Part shown: positions 1 through 9,170 of the stretch, piece by piece | Numbering within the stretch: position 1 is the stretch's first letter | Layout of the letters: the number at the start of each line of letters is the position of its first letter | NCBI RefSeq assembly: GCF_023230885.1 | Contig: NZ_JALNWM010000008.1 | Coordinates: 1-29,421, forward strand | From: Desulfocurvus sp. | GTDB lineage: Bacteria > Desulfobacterota > Desulfovibrionia > Desulfovibrionales > Desulfovibrionaceae | Length of the DNA stretch: 29,421 nucleotides | Direction of reading: 5' to 3' | Notes under the pieces: model-generated | Databases searched by the model: none | Seen by the model: the letters and a program-made list of their open reading frames with translations, nothing else | What the model was told of the DNA's origin: nothing | Translations under genes and position numbers: made by a program

Positions 1-281
1 GAGGAAGTGGCAGGGGGACGCGGATGGGGGCGGCAGGCGGCAAGGGGCGCGCGGTGGCAGGAAGGAAGGGCGGCAGGCGCGGCGACCGCCTGCCGGAGCT
101 CCCCTCCCCCGGGCCACAGGCGGCACGGGAGGCAGGGCGCGGGGCCCACCGGGGGCCCCCGGTCGCACGGCCGTCGGCCCGGGCCCCCGTGCACGGGCCG
201 GAATAGGGCCCTCCGGCGACGGGCAGCGGGCAGCGCCAGCCCCGGGCCAAAGCGCGACATACGGCGGGCGGCGGACCGCCC

Positions 282-300
282 GGGCACGGGGCGGGCCGGG
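282..300 (+). other. G-quadruplex-type motif
   Basis: Four G-runs lie at 282-284, 288-291, 293-295 and 298-300, separated by loops of 3, 1 and 2 bases. This matches the canonical G3+ N1-7 rule. In such GC-rich DNA the match could be chance. It lies in the gene-free stretch with no promoter or gene nearby. Confidence 0.4.
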
Positions 301-733
301 CAGTGCGCGCAGTCGTGCGGGCTTCGGCGTGGCCGGTCGCTTCCGGCCGGGGCGCAAGGCGGGCGGGATCTGGTTGCCGCGCCCAGGTTCGGCGGTCGCC
401 TCCGGGCGCAGGAGCGAGGCCGACGGGGCCCGCCAGGCCGACGAATTCCTGGCGCGCCCAGGGCGCGGCCACCGGGCACAGGCGGATGCAGGACGTGGGC
501 CATGCCCGGGGGCGCGGGCGCGGGCCGCACAGAAGGGCCGGGTCAGGCCGAGGCCGGAGCGAGAGCGGGGCGGCGCGACGCGGGGTTCAGCGCCCGGGCC
601 GGGCGCTGGCGCGGGGTCAGGCCCGGACACGGGGCGCGAAGTGCGCCGCCAGGCACGGGCGCCGGGGCCGGATGCCGTTCCTGGCGGCCCCGCCCCCCCG
701 CCCCCTCCGGGCCGGACGGGGCCGAAGCCGAAG

Positions 734-773
734 CGGGCCGCCGCGCCCGGACGAATCCCGGGGCGGCGGCCCG
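734..773 (-). terminator. Hairpin downstream of asnS
   Basis: The arms 734-750 and 758-773 pair over 16 bp with a single bulged G (745) and a 7-base loop. The hairpin begins 37 bases past the asnS stop codon on the minus strand. No T-run follows, so it would be a GC-stem terminator or a 3' stabilising structure rather than a classical intrinsic terminator. Confidence 0.5.
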
Positions 774-810
774 CCGAAAGCCGAACGGGGCCGGGCCGGG
801 CCCGGCCTGG

Positions 811-2205
<1,395 letters not shown>

Positions 2206-2229
2206 GCGGTCCTCGCTTGCTTGCATGTC

Positions 2230-2727
2230 TCAGTCCTCGGCCACGTCGGCCACCGTGCCGCCGCAGGCGCGCTCCAGTTCGCCCGGGGTCAGGCGGAACA
2301 GGGCGTTTGGCGTGCCGGCGGCGGCCCAGACGGCCTCGTGGCGCAACAGGTCGCGGTCCAGGAAGGTCACGGGCTGGCGGGCGTGCCCCAGGGGCGGCAC
2401 CCCGCCGATGACGTAGCCCGTCATCTCGCGCACGAAGGCCGCGTCGGCCTTTTCCAGGGGCTCGCCCAGAAGCGTGCGGACCTTGGCCGTGTCCACCCGG
2501 TTGGCCCCGCTGGCGACCACCAGGACGTGGCGGGCGCTGCGCGGCGCACGAAAGACGATGGACTTGGCGATCTGGGCCACCTCGCAGCCGACGACGGCGG
2601 CGGCCTGGGCCGCCGTGCGCGTGGCTGCGGGCATCTCCATGACCCGCAGCTCAAGCCCGCAATCCGCCAGGGCCCGCTGCACGCGGGCGGCGCTGGCGCT
2701 CAGTTCCCCGGTCTGGCTCTGGTCCAC
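2230..2727 (-). CDS. ybaK: YbaK/ProX-family aminoacyl-tRNA deacylase
   Basis: A stand-alone editing-domain protein of the YbaK/EbsC/ProX family, whose known members hydrolyse mischarged tRNA (for example Cys- or Ala-tRNA-Pro) in trans. From the GTG at 2727 it has 165 residues. It carries the conserved lysine in AKSIVFRA (K55) and the glycine-rich loop GYVIGGVPPLGH (104-115). I chose GTG 2727 because GGGGAGGG lies just upstream. An in-frame ATG at 2772 would add 15 residues of Arg/Gly/Pro-rich sequence that looks untranslated. It is the first gene of a two-gene unit with asnS. Its tRNA substrate cannot be read from sequence, and the coupling to asnS makes it worth asking whether the target is tRNA-Asn. 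Confidence 0.85.
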   Translation of the reverse strand: MDQSQTGELSASAARVQRALADCGLELRVMEMPAATRTAAQAAAVVGCEVAQIAKSIVFRAPRSARHVLVVASGANRVDTAKVRTLLGEPLEKADAAFVREMTGYVIGGVPPLGHARQPVTFLDRDLLRHEAVWAAAGTPNALFRLTPGELERACGGTVADVAED

Positions 2728-2927
2728 GGTCCCTCCCCGGCCCGGCGCGCCGCACTTGACGCGGGCGGGCATCTGCGCAAAGTATCCCTGTCCGACGCGC
2801 CCGGCGGCCCATGCGCCGCGCGCCCGGTCAGGCTGTATCCGATTTTGCGGCGAACCGCCACCTCCGCCCGGCGGGCCGCCCCCCCACGCCTCCCCAGGGA
2901 GGCCCCCAACCCGGGAGCACGCACGTC

Positions 2928-4319
2928 ATGGGCTTTTTCAGCAAACTGAAGTTCTGGTCCAAGAAGGACGGGGACGCCGCTCCGGGCCCCGAGGCCCCGG
3001 CCTGCGCGCCGGGCTCCGAGGCGACCGGCGCCGCGCCCGCCCCCGGGGCGCTGGCCGACGCGCAGGCCCCGGCCGCAGCCGCGCCCGCCCCTCAGGAGGC
3101 CGCCGTCACCGCCGACGCGCCCTGGCAGCGCGAGCTGACCCTGGCCCTGCGTGCCGCCGAGCCGCGCCTGTCGCAATGGCTGGCCCTGGCCCTCCAGGGC
3201 GTGACGGAAAAAGGCCCGCAACTCTGGGAGCGCCTGGAGTTCCTCTTCCGCGCCCTGGGCGCCCCCGAGGCCGAGGCCCGCGACTTCAACGCGCGCTTCT
3301 CGGCCTGGCTGGAGGCCATGGAGTACGAGCGCGTGGAGGAGTTCCGCTCGGAGCTGCAATACCGCCTGGCCCTGGCCCTGGACCTGGAGGACGAGGAGGA
3401 CGAGCGCTCGCGGCTGCTGCTCAAGCTCTCCGAGGGCCTGGAAAAGACCCGCGAGCGCATCACCCAGCGCATCGACGGCCTGCTTTCGGACCATAAGGTC
3501 ATGGACGAGGGCTTCTGGGAGGAGCTGGAGGAAATCCTGATCATGGCCGACGTGGGCTACGAGGCCGCGCGCGACCTGACGGCCCGGCTCCAGGCCCGGG
3601 CCCGCAAGGCCGACAGCACCGACCCGGCGGCCTTCAAGGGCTTCCTGGCCGAGGAGCTGGCCGGGCTGTTCAAGACCCCCCGGCGCATCAGCGCCGTGAA
3701 CCCGCCCGAGGTCGTGCTGGTCATCGGCGTCAACGGCGTGGGCAAGACCACCACCATCGCCAAGCTGGCCCACCGGGCCCAGATGCAGGGGCGCAAGGTG
3801 CTGGTGGCGGCGGGCGACACCTTCCGCGCGGCGGCCATGGAGCAGCTCCAGGTCTGGGCCGGGCGCGTGGGTGCGGGCTTCTACGGCAAGGGCGAGGGCG
3901 CGGACCCCGCCGCCGTGGCCTTCGAGGCCGTGGACAAGGCCGTGCGCGAGGGCTACGACATCCTTTTCGTGGACACCGCCGGGCGCCTGCACACCAAGAC
4001 CAACCTCATGGAAGAGCTGAAGAAAATCCGCGCCGTGCTGGGCAAGAAGCACCCCGGCGCGCCCCACCGCTCCATCCTCGTCCTCGACGCCACCACCGGG
4101 CAGAACGCCCTGTCGCAGACAAGGCTGTTCTCCGAGGCCGCCGGGGTGGACGAGATCGTGCTGACCAAGCTGGACGGCACGGCCAAGGGCGGGGTGGTGG
4201 TGGCCATTGCCCTGCAATTCGGCGTGCCCATCACCTTCGTGGGCCTGGGCGAGAAGATGGAGGACCTGCGGCCCTTCAACGGCCGCGACTTCGCCGCCGC
4301 CCTGCTGGGCTCGGCCTGA
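2928..4319 (+). CDS. ftsY: Signal recognition particle receptor FtsY
   Basis: GTPase receptor that docks SRP-ribosome complexes at the inner membrane for co-translational insertion. The product is 463 residues. It starts with an amphipathic MGFFSKLKFW segment, followed by an Ala/Pro-rich A-domain (about 15-65), an acidic helical region (100-170) and the NG domain. The GTPase motifs are GVNGVGKTT (267-275), DTFRAAA (297-303), DTAGR (349-353), TKLD (413-416) and GLGEKMEDLRPF (439-450). The ATG at 2928 was chosen because MGFFSKLK is typical of FtsY N-termini and CCGGGAG lies about 10 bases upstream. The frame stays open back to 2811, but that segment looks non-coding. It is divergent from ybaK-asnS across about 200 bases in which I see no strong promoter. 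Confidence 0.96.
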   Translation: MGFFSKLKFWSKKDGDAAPGPEAPACAPGSEATGAAPAPGALADAQAPAAAAPAPQEAAVTADAPWQRELTLALRAAEPRLSQWLALALQGVTEKGPQLWERLEFLFRALGAPEAEARDFNARFSAWLEAMEYERVEEFRSELQYRLALALDLEDEEDERSRLLLKLSEGLEKTRERITQRIDGLLSDHKVMDEGFWEELEEILIMADVGYEAARDLTARLQARARKADSTDPAAFKGFLAEELAGLFKTPRRISAVNPPEVVLVIGVNGVGKTTTIAKLAHRAQMQGRKVLVAAGDTFRAAAMEQLQVWAGRVGAGFYGKGEGADPAAVAFEAVDKAVREGYDILFVDTAGRLHTKTNLMEELKKIRAVLGKKHPGAPHRSILVLDATTGQNALSQTRLFSEAAGVDEIVLTKLDGTAKGGVVVAIALQFGVPITFVGLGEKMEDLRPFNGRDFAAALLGSA

Positions 4320-4370
4320 CCCGCGCGCCGGGCCGCCCCGGCACCGGCGCATATCCTTAATATATGGACG

Positions 4371-4403
4371 CGGCGCCCCGGGCTCCACGAGCCCGGGGCG
4401 CCG
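4371..4403. terminator. Perfect 14-bp hairpin between convergent ftsY and iclR
   Basis: The arms 4371-4384 and 4390-4403 are perfectly complementary (14 bp, almost all G-C) with a 5-base loop. The hairpin sits between the ends of ftsY (+) and the IclR gene (-). No clear T-run follows on either strand, although an AT-rich patch lies at 4350-4366. A shared bidirectional terminator is the likeliest role. Confidence 0.7.
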
Positions 4404-4430
4404 TCCGTTGGCGGCCCGGCGGTGCGCCGC

Positions 4431-5204
4431 CTAGAACTGCGCGCCGATGGCCCCCGCCGTCTCCAGGGCGATGGGCGCCAGCTCGCGGGCCACGCGCTCC
4501 TCGTCCCATTCGGCGTATTTGGCGCTGATGTACACGGCGGCCAGGGGCTCGCCCCGGGAGCCCACCACCGGCGCGGACACGGCAATCTCGCCCACGAGGA
4601 ACTCCTGGACCGAGACGCAGTAGCCCAGCTCGCGGGTGCGCTCGATGAGCGCGCGGTTGCGCGCGGGGTCCACCACGGTGTGCGGGGTGATGGGCACATG
4701 GGCCGAGCGGGCCAGGATGTCGTCGACCCTGGCGGCGGGCAGGCGCGACAGGATGGCCCGCGCCCCGCAGAAGGCCGGGATGCGCCGCCCGGGCAGGGTG
4801 CTCTCGAACAGCAGGAAACGCTGGGGCAGGCGCACCAGGTAGATGACCTCGGTGTCGTAGAGCGCACCGAGGTACACGGAGTTGCCCGTGCGCGTGCGGG
4901 CCTCCAGCAGGTAGGGCGTGGCCGCCTCCACCAGGCGGTTGCCGCGCAGGTAGTTGTAGCCCAGGGCCATGACCCGCGGGGTCAGGCTGAAGCGGCGGGT
5001 GGCGGGATCCTTGGACAGGTAGCCGAGCTGCTCCCAGGTGTGCAGGAAGCGCTGGACCGCGCTGCGGTTCAGGCCGGTCTGCTCCGCCAGCTCGGCCAGC
5101 CCGAGGCTGCGCGTACCCCGGTCGAAGGCCTCCAGGATGCGCACGGCCCTGCCCAGGGAGGCCACAAACAGCGGGTCCTCGCGTTGCCTGTCGCCTTGCG
5201 CCAT
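4431..5204 (-). CDS. IclR-family transcriptional regulator
   Basis: A 257-residue DNA-binding regulator. A winged helix-turn-helix lies at about 12-75 (SLGRAVRILEAF, then LAELAEQTGLNRSAVQRFLHTWEQLGYL in overlapping pieces). A C-terminal IclR effector-binding domain follows, expected to bind a small carboxylate or aromatic acid. The ATG at 5204 follows a G-rich ribosome-binding site. An upstream in-frame ATG at 5291 would add 29 Pro/Gly/Arg residues and is less likely. The gene is divergent from the dctPQM cassette, and its predicted promoter overlaps theirs around a palindrome (5363-5388). It therefore probably controls both itself and the transporter. The effector is not known but should be the TRAP substrate or a product of it. 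Confidence 0.92.
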   Translation of the reverse strand: MAQGDRQREDPLFVASLGRAVRILEAFDRGTRSLGLAELAEQTGLNRSAVQRFLHTWEQLGYLSKDPATRRFSLTPRVMALGYNYLRGNRLVEAATPYLLEARTRTGNSVYLGALYDTEVIYLVRLPQRFLLFESTLPGRRIPAFCGARAILSRLPAARVDDILARSAHVPITPHTVVDPARNRALIERTRELGYCVSVQEFLVGEIAVSAPVVGSRGEPLAAVYISAKYAEWDEERVARELAPIALETAGAIGAQF

Positions 5205-5329
5205 GTCTGCCCCCCCGTGACGTTGCGGACCGCGGCCCGGGCCCGGGGCCGCCCGTCGCGGCGCCGGACCCGGCCCTGCCTTGTAGTGCATTTCCGTGAT
5301 TATTTCATCTCCAATCCGGGCCGTCCCCC

Positions 5330-5358
5330 TTGACCGGGAGGCGGCCTATCAATTATAT
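5330..5358 (+). promoter_or_regulatory. Predicted sigma-70 promoter of dctP
   Basis: TTGACC (5330-5335), a 17-base spacer and TTATAT (5353-5358) make a good sigma-70 match in the only AT-rich island of this intergenic region. Transcription would start near 5365, giving a leader of about 80 bases before dctP. Other registers of the TATATA run are possible. Confidence 0.65.
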
Positions 5359-5383
5359 ATAGATACTAAGTATTGCATGTCAA
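5356..5383 (-). promoter_or_regulatory. Predicted sigma-70 promoter of the iclR gene
   Basis: Read on the minus strand, a perfect TTGACA (5383-5378), a 16-base spacer and TATATA (5361-5356) point toward the IclR gene. The -10 box overlaps the -10 of the dctP promoter, and the -35 lies inside the palindrome at 5368-5388. The two promoters should therefore exclude each other. Confidence 0.6.
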
Positions 5384-5388
5384 TACTT
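5363..5388. promoter_or_regulatory. Candidate IclR operator (nested palindromes)
   Basis: The arms aagtattg (5368-5375) and caatactt (5381-5388) are perfectly complementary around a 5-base centre. A second palindrome, atact-a-agtat (5363-5373), overlaps it, so the half-site atact/agtat occurs three times. The element covers the -35 of the iclR promoter and about +1 to +24 of the dctP promoter, where a bound repressor could block both. That IclR is the binder is inferred from position. Confidence 0.6.
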
Positions 5389-5445
5389 CGTCCGCGCCCG
5401 GCGGAAGCAGCCGCCGGGCAACCCCAACGGCAAGAGAGGAAGACC

Positions 5446-6453
5446 ATGAAACGCATCGCCCTTATCTGCCTTCTCGTCCTGGCCCTGCCCGCCGCGGCAC
5501 TGGCCGCCACGTCGGTGAAGATGAGCTACAACGGGCCGCCGGACGACAACGACAACGCCGTGCACTACTTCGCCACCCACTTCAAGGCCCAGGTGGAGGA
5601 GGCCACCGCGGGCGCGCTGGAGATCCAGCTCTTCCCCAACAGCCAGCTGGGCAGCGAAGAGCAGCGCATGGAACAGACCATGAGCGATCCGGTCATCAAC
5701 GTGGCCTCCTACGGCGGCATCGAGACCGTGCTGCCCGAGATGTTCGCCACCAACATCCCCTTCCTGTTCGACAGCTACAAGGCCGCGCACATCTTTTTCG
5801 ACGGCAGCCCCTTCATGGACAAGATCCGCGCCACCCTGCGCGAGCGCACGGGCATCGAGCTGCTTGAGGTCGTCGAGGAAGGCGGCTTCATCGCCTTTAC
5901 CTGCAACCAGCCCATCCACTCGCCCGCCGACTTCAAGGGCCTGACCTTCCGGGCCATGGACGCCAGCCAGGTGGCCATGTACGAGGCCTTCGGCGCCGCC
6001 GGTACGCCCATCCCCTGGACCGAGGTCTACCTCGCCCTGAAGACCGGCGTGGCCCACGGCCAGATGAACCCCCCGACCTACATCATCATGGGCAGCCTCT
6101 ACGAGGTCCAGAAGCACCTGACCCTGGCCAACGTGCAGTACTCCGACCAGTTCCTGCTCATCAACGCGGCCCTGCTCGACTCCCTGAGCCCCGAGCAGCA
6201 AAAGGCCGTGCGCGAGGCCGCGCGCAAGGCCAACGCCATGACCCGCGAGTTCGTGGAGTCCCAGGTGGATCAGCGCGTGGAGTTCCTGGCCTCCAAGGGC
6301 ATGACCGTCTACACGCCCACCGCCGCCGAGATGGCCCAGTTCAAGGAACTCGGCAGCCCCTCCTATGTCGACTGGCTCAAGGCGCGCATCGACCAGCAGT
6401 GGATCGACCAGGCCCTGGAAGAGGCCGCCAAGGCCAACGCCGAGGCCAAGTAA
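5446..6453 (+). CDS. dctP: TRAP transporter solute-binding protein (DctP type)
   Basis: Periplasmic binding component of a tripartite ATP-independent transporter for carboxylates. The product is 335 residues with a clear Sec signal peptide (MKRIALICLLVLALPAAALA, cleavage after about residue 20). The mature DctP fold carries the conserved arginine in GLTFRAMD (R169), which in characterised members binds the substrate carboxylate, and the MNPP segment near 207-210. The ATG at 5446 is preceded by AGAGAGGA at good spacing, and the upstream open frame is the untranslated leader. It is the first gene of dctP-dctQ-dctM-dipeptidase, with dctQ starting one base after its stop. The substrate cannot be assigned from sequence; see the dipeptidase entry for a hypothesis. 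Confidence 0.94.
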   Translation: MKRIALICLLVLALPAAALAATSVKMSYNGPPDDNDNAVHYFATHFKAQVEEATAGALEIQLFPNSQLGSEEQRMEQTMSDPVINVASYGGIETVLPEMFATNIPFLFDSYKAAHIFFDGSPFMDKIRATLRERTGIELLEVVEEGGFIAFTCNQPIHSPADFKGLTFRAMDASQVAMYEAFGAAGTPIPWTEVYLALKTGVAHGQMNPPTYIIMGSLYEVQKHLTLANVQYSDQFLLINAALLDSLSPEQQKAVREAARKANAMTREFVESQVDQRVEFLASKGMTVYTPTAAEMAQFKELGSPSYVDWLKARIDQQWIDQALEEAAKANAEAK

Positions 6454-6454
6454 G

Positions 6455-6964
6455 ATGGGCCGCCTGGCCCGCACCTGCCAGACGGCTTCCGACGTGCTGG
6501 AGCGCCTCTGCCTTTTCGGGGCGGGGGCGCTCCTCGTCGCCAACCTGGCGGCGGTGATGCTCGGGGTCTTCTCGCGCTTTTTCCGCCCCCCGGTCTGGAC
6601 CACCGACGTGGCCAAGATCACCCTGGTCTGGATGGTCATGCTCGCCGCCGCCCCGGCCCTCAAGCGCGGCGAGCACATGGCCATCACCATGCTGGCCGAC
6701 CGGCTGCCCCCGGGGCGCCGGGCGCTGGTGATCTGGGTGCGCCGGGCGATCTTCGTCTTCCTGCTGGGGCTCATGGCCGTGCTGGGCTTCCAGTACGCGG
6801 CCAAGATGCAGGCCCTGACCATCATGACCCTGGGCATCAAAAAGACTGTGCCCCTTCTGGCCGTGCCTGTGGGCATGGTGCTCATGCTCGTGGAGTTCGG
6901 CCTGGGGCTGTGCGTGCCCCCGCCCGGCGCCGGGGCGCAAAAAGACCCGGGAGGTGCGCCATGA
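6455..6964 (+). CDS. dctQ: TRAP transporter small permease (DctQ type)
   Basis: Small integral-membrane subunit that pairs with DctM in the inner membrane. The 169-residue product has four hydrophobic segments (about 20-45, 52-70, 90-112 and 125-150) and the family's WTTDVAKITLVWMVMLAAAP region. The ATG lies one base past the dctP stop. Its own stop overlaps the dctM start in an ATGA arrangement, so translation of the three TRAP genes is probably coupled. The tail is Pro/Gly-rich and probably cytoplasmic. Confidence 0.9.
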   Translation: MGRLARTCQTASDVLERLCLFGAGALLVANLAAVMLGVFSRFFRPPVWTTDVAKITLVWMVMLAAAPALKRGEHMAITMLADRLPPGRRALVIWVRRAIFVFLLGLMAVLGFQYAAKMQALTIMTLGIKKTVPLLAVPVGMVLMLVEFGLGLCVPPPGAGAQKDPGGAP

Positions 6965-8244
6965 GCCTCGTCCTGCTGGCGGTTTTCTTCATCATGCTGC
7001 TCACGGGCCTGCCGCTGTTCACGGCCATGCTGGCCACGGCCCTGGCGGGCTTCCTGCATGTGGGCGAGCTTTCGCAGCTGCGGATCATGGTCCAGCAGTT
7101 CTACGGCGGCATGGAGCCCTTCTCCCTGCTGGCCATCCCCTACTTCATCCTGGCCGGGGAGCTGATGGGCTGCGCGGGGCTCACCTCGCGGCTGCTGCGC
7201 TTCGCCGAGGCCCTGGTCGGGCACCTGCGCGGCGGGCTGGGCTACGTCACCGTGGTGGCCAGCGTCATCTTCGCCGGGGTCAACGGCTCGGCGGCGGCCG
7301 ATGCCTCGGCCGTGGGCTCGATCATGATCCCGGCCATGAAAAAGGGCGGCTACCCCGGCTCCTACGCCGCCGGGCTCACGGCGGGCAGCTCGCTCATCGG
7401 CCCCATCATCCCCCCGAGCATCTTCATGATCCTGTTCGGGTCCATGACCAAGACCAACGTGGGCGCGCTGTTCATGGCCGGGGTGGTTCCGGGGCTGCTG
7501 CTGGCCGTGGCCTTCATGCTCATGCACCGCGTCAGCGCCGCCCGGCTGAAGCTGCCGCGGGTGAACACGCGCTTTTCCACCGCGCAGCTGCTGCGCGCCA
7601 CGGGCGGAGCCGTGGCGGCCCTCATCGCCCCGGCCATCATCATCGGCGGCATCCTGTTCGGCTTCATGACGCCCACGGAATCGGGCGCCGTGGCCAGCCT
7701 GTATGTGCTGCTGGTGGGCCTGCTCTGGACGCGCGAGCTGACCCTCGCGGGCATCCTGCGCGCCCTGTCCAACACCGTGCGCCTGACCAGCGTGATCTTC
7801 GTGGTCATGGGCGCGGCGACCATCGTGGGCTGGATCCTGGCCGCCGAGCGCGTGCCCCAGACCCTGGCCCCGGCCATCCTCGAATTCGCCACCACGCCGA
7901 CCACGGTCCTGCTGCTCATCAGCGCCATCATCTTCGTGGTCGGCATGTTCATGGAGGAAATCGCCGCGCTGGTGCTGCTGACGCCGGTCTTCGCGCCCCT
8001 GGCCAGCGCCGCGGGCATCGACCCGCTGCACTTCGGCATCGTCATGACCCTGAACATCACCATCGCGCTGATCACCCCGCCCATGGGCGCGTGCGTGTAC
8101 ATCGTCTCCTCGGTGGGCAACGTGTCCCTGGAGAAGATGTTCCGCCACATCTGGCCCTTCGTGCTGGTGGCCCTGGCCTGCCAGCTGGCGCTGATCCTGG
8201 TGCCGTCCATATCGCTGTGGCTGCCGCGGACCCTGGGCTACTAG
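6961..8244 (+). CDS. dctM: TRAP transporter large permease (DctM type)
   Basis: Main translocation subunit of the TRAP importer, using an ion gradient to move the substrate delivered by DctP. The 427-residue product is hydrophobic throughout, with roughly 12 membrane segments. Family-typical stretches include IPYFILAGELMGCAGLTSRL, VNGSAAADASAVGSIMIPAM, GSSLIGPIIPPSIFMILFG and GFMTPTESGAVASLYVLLVG. The start ATG overlaps the dctQ stop (ATGA) with GGGAGG upstream. The length is normal for DctM. About 49 bases separate it from the dipeptidase gene with no terminator in between, so read-through is expected. Confidence 0.95.
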   Translation: MSLVLLAVFFIMLLTGLPLFTAMLATALAGFLHVGELSQLRIMVQQFYGGMEPFSLLAIPYFILAGELMGCAGLTSRLLRFAEALVGHLRGGLGYVTVVASVIFAGVNGSAAADASAVGSIMIPAMKKGGYPGSYAAGLTAGSSLIGPIIPPSIFMILFGSMTKTNVGALFMAGVVPGLLLAVAFMLMHRVSAARLKLPRVNTRFSTAQLLRATGGAVAALIAPAIIIGGILFGFMTPTESGAVASLYVLLVGLLWTRELTLAGILRALSNTVRLTSVIFVVMGAATIVGWILAAERVPQTLAPAILEFATTPTTVLLLISAIIFVVGMFMEEIAALVLLTPVFAPLASAAGIDPLHFGIVMTLNITIALITPPMGACVYIVSSVGNVSLEKMFRHIWPFVLVALACQLALILVPSISLWLPRTLGY

Positions 8245-8293
8245 CCCCGGGCCCGAGGCGAAGCCGCCAACCGAAGCCTTTGCGGAGCCGCCC

Positions 8294-9067
8294 GTGATCC
8301 ATCCCAAAGACGCGCCGCCCATCGCGCCCGCCCCGGCCCCCTCGTGGGGCCGGGTCCACCAGGTGCCCCTGCGCGAGTGCGGCCAGCCCCTGGTGCCCCT
8401 GTCCCTGGCGCCGGAGCGCATCCTCGTTCGCCCGGCCTACCACGCGGCGGGCATTCCCGGCGCGCTGCCCGAATGCTACGCCCGCGAGGAGGTCCAAAAG
8501 CGGCTGTGGGCCGCCCAGGCCCTGCTGCCGCCCTTCCTGCGGCTGGTGATCCTCGACGCCTGGCGCGGGGTGCGCGTGCAGACCGCGCTGTACGACCAGT
8601 GCCGCGCGGCCCTGGCCCGGGCCCATCCCGAGGCCGACGCCGCCGGGCTGGACGAGATGACCGGGCGCTTCGTGGCCCTGCCCAGCGTGACTCCCGACCG
8701 GCCCTCGCCCCACGTCACCGGCGGGGCCGTGGACCTGGCCCTGGCCTCCGTGGCGGGCGCGCCCCTGTGGTTCGGCGCGGCCTTCGACTACCCGGGGCCG
8801 GTGTCCTTCACCCGGCACTTCGAGGAGCGCCTGGAGGCTGGCGAAACCCTGGACGAACGCCAGCGCGAGGCCCTGGTCAACCGCCGCCTGCTGCACCACG
8901 TCATGGCCCAGGCCGGATTCGTGAACTACCACGCCGAGTGGTGGCATTTCGAATACGGAACCCAGCGCTGGGCGCTGCTGACGGGCCGCGACGAGGCGCG
9001 CTACGGCGTGGCCGCGCCGGACCTGAACCCCTTCGCCACCCTGGCCGCGGGCGCGCCCGCGCCCTGA
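8294..9067 (+). CDS. ddpX: D-alanyl-D-alanine dipeptidase (VanX/DdpX-like, M15D)
   Basis: Zinc dipeptidase expected to split D-Ala-D-Ala in the cytoplasm. The 257-residue product shows the M15D zinc motif SPHVTGGAVD (H140, D147) and EWWHFEYG (E215 as base, H218 as third ligand). The arginine in DAWRGVR (R91) corresponds to the one that stabilises the transition state in VanX. There is no signal peptide. The GTG at 8294 has GGAG six bases upstream. It is the last gene of the IclR-controlled TRAP cassette. No vanH, vanA or two-component genes are near, so it is not a vancomycin-resistance set; in E. coli the homologue DdpX accompanies a dipeptide ABC transporter. By analogy this cassette may import D-amino dipeptides or related peptidoglycan fragments (inference). 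Confidence 0.88.
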   Translation: MIHPKDAPPIAPAPAPSWGRVHQVPLRECGQPLVPLSLAPERILVRPAYHAAGIPGALPECYAREEVQKRLWAAQALLPPFLRLVILDAWRGVRVQTALYDQCRAALARAHPEADAAGLDEMTGRFVALPSVTPDRPSPHVTGGAVDLALASVAGAPLWFGAAFDYPGPVSFTRHFEERLEAGETLDERQREALVNRRLLHHVMAQAGFVNYHAEWWHFEYGTQRWALLTGRDEARYGVAAPDLNPFATLAAGAPAP

Positions 9068-9093
9068 GCCCGGCCCCCCTCCCCGCCAAAGAC

Positions 9094-9129
9094 AAGGCCG
9101 GGGGCGGACCAGCGTCCGCCCCCGGCCTT
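9094..9129. terminator. Perfect 16-bp hairpin between convergent ddpX and nrdJ
   Basis: The arms 9094-9109 and 9114-9129 pair perfectly over 16 bp with a 4-base loop (cagc). The plus-strand copy ends in CCTTT, a short T-run. On the minus strand the stem is followed by GTCTTTGG. It probably ends transcription from both sides. Confidence 0.8.
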
Positions 9130-9170
9130 TGCCCGCCCGCGCGAAGGGCATCCCCCCCGCGCGGCGGCAC

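Larger units (their letters stand above)
1..810. other. Gene-free, extremely GC-rich stretch
   Basis: No convincing gene is seen in these 810 bases. By hand count only about 142 bases are A or T, giving about 82 % GC, against roughly 70 % in the neighbouring genes. The open frames translate to runs of Arg, Gly, Pro and Ala with no recognisable domain, and none has a ribosome-binding site with sensible codon use. The plus strand is G-rich at its left end. The stretch contains a G-quadruplex-type motif (282-300) and a strong hairpin just past asnS (734-773). It could be a long degenerate intergenic region, a decayed gene, or the edge of something continuing to the left of the window. Confidence 0.7.

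Noticed and set aside
8294..9067. Dipeptidase as part of a vancomycin-resistance cluster
   Set aside because: No vanH, vanA-type ligase or VanRS-type regulators are nearby, and its neighbours are a TRAP importer and an IclR regulator.
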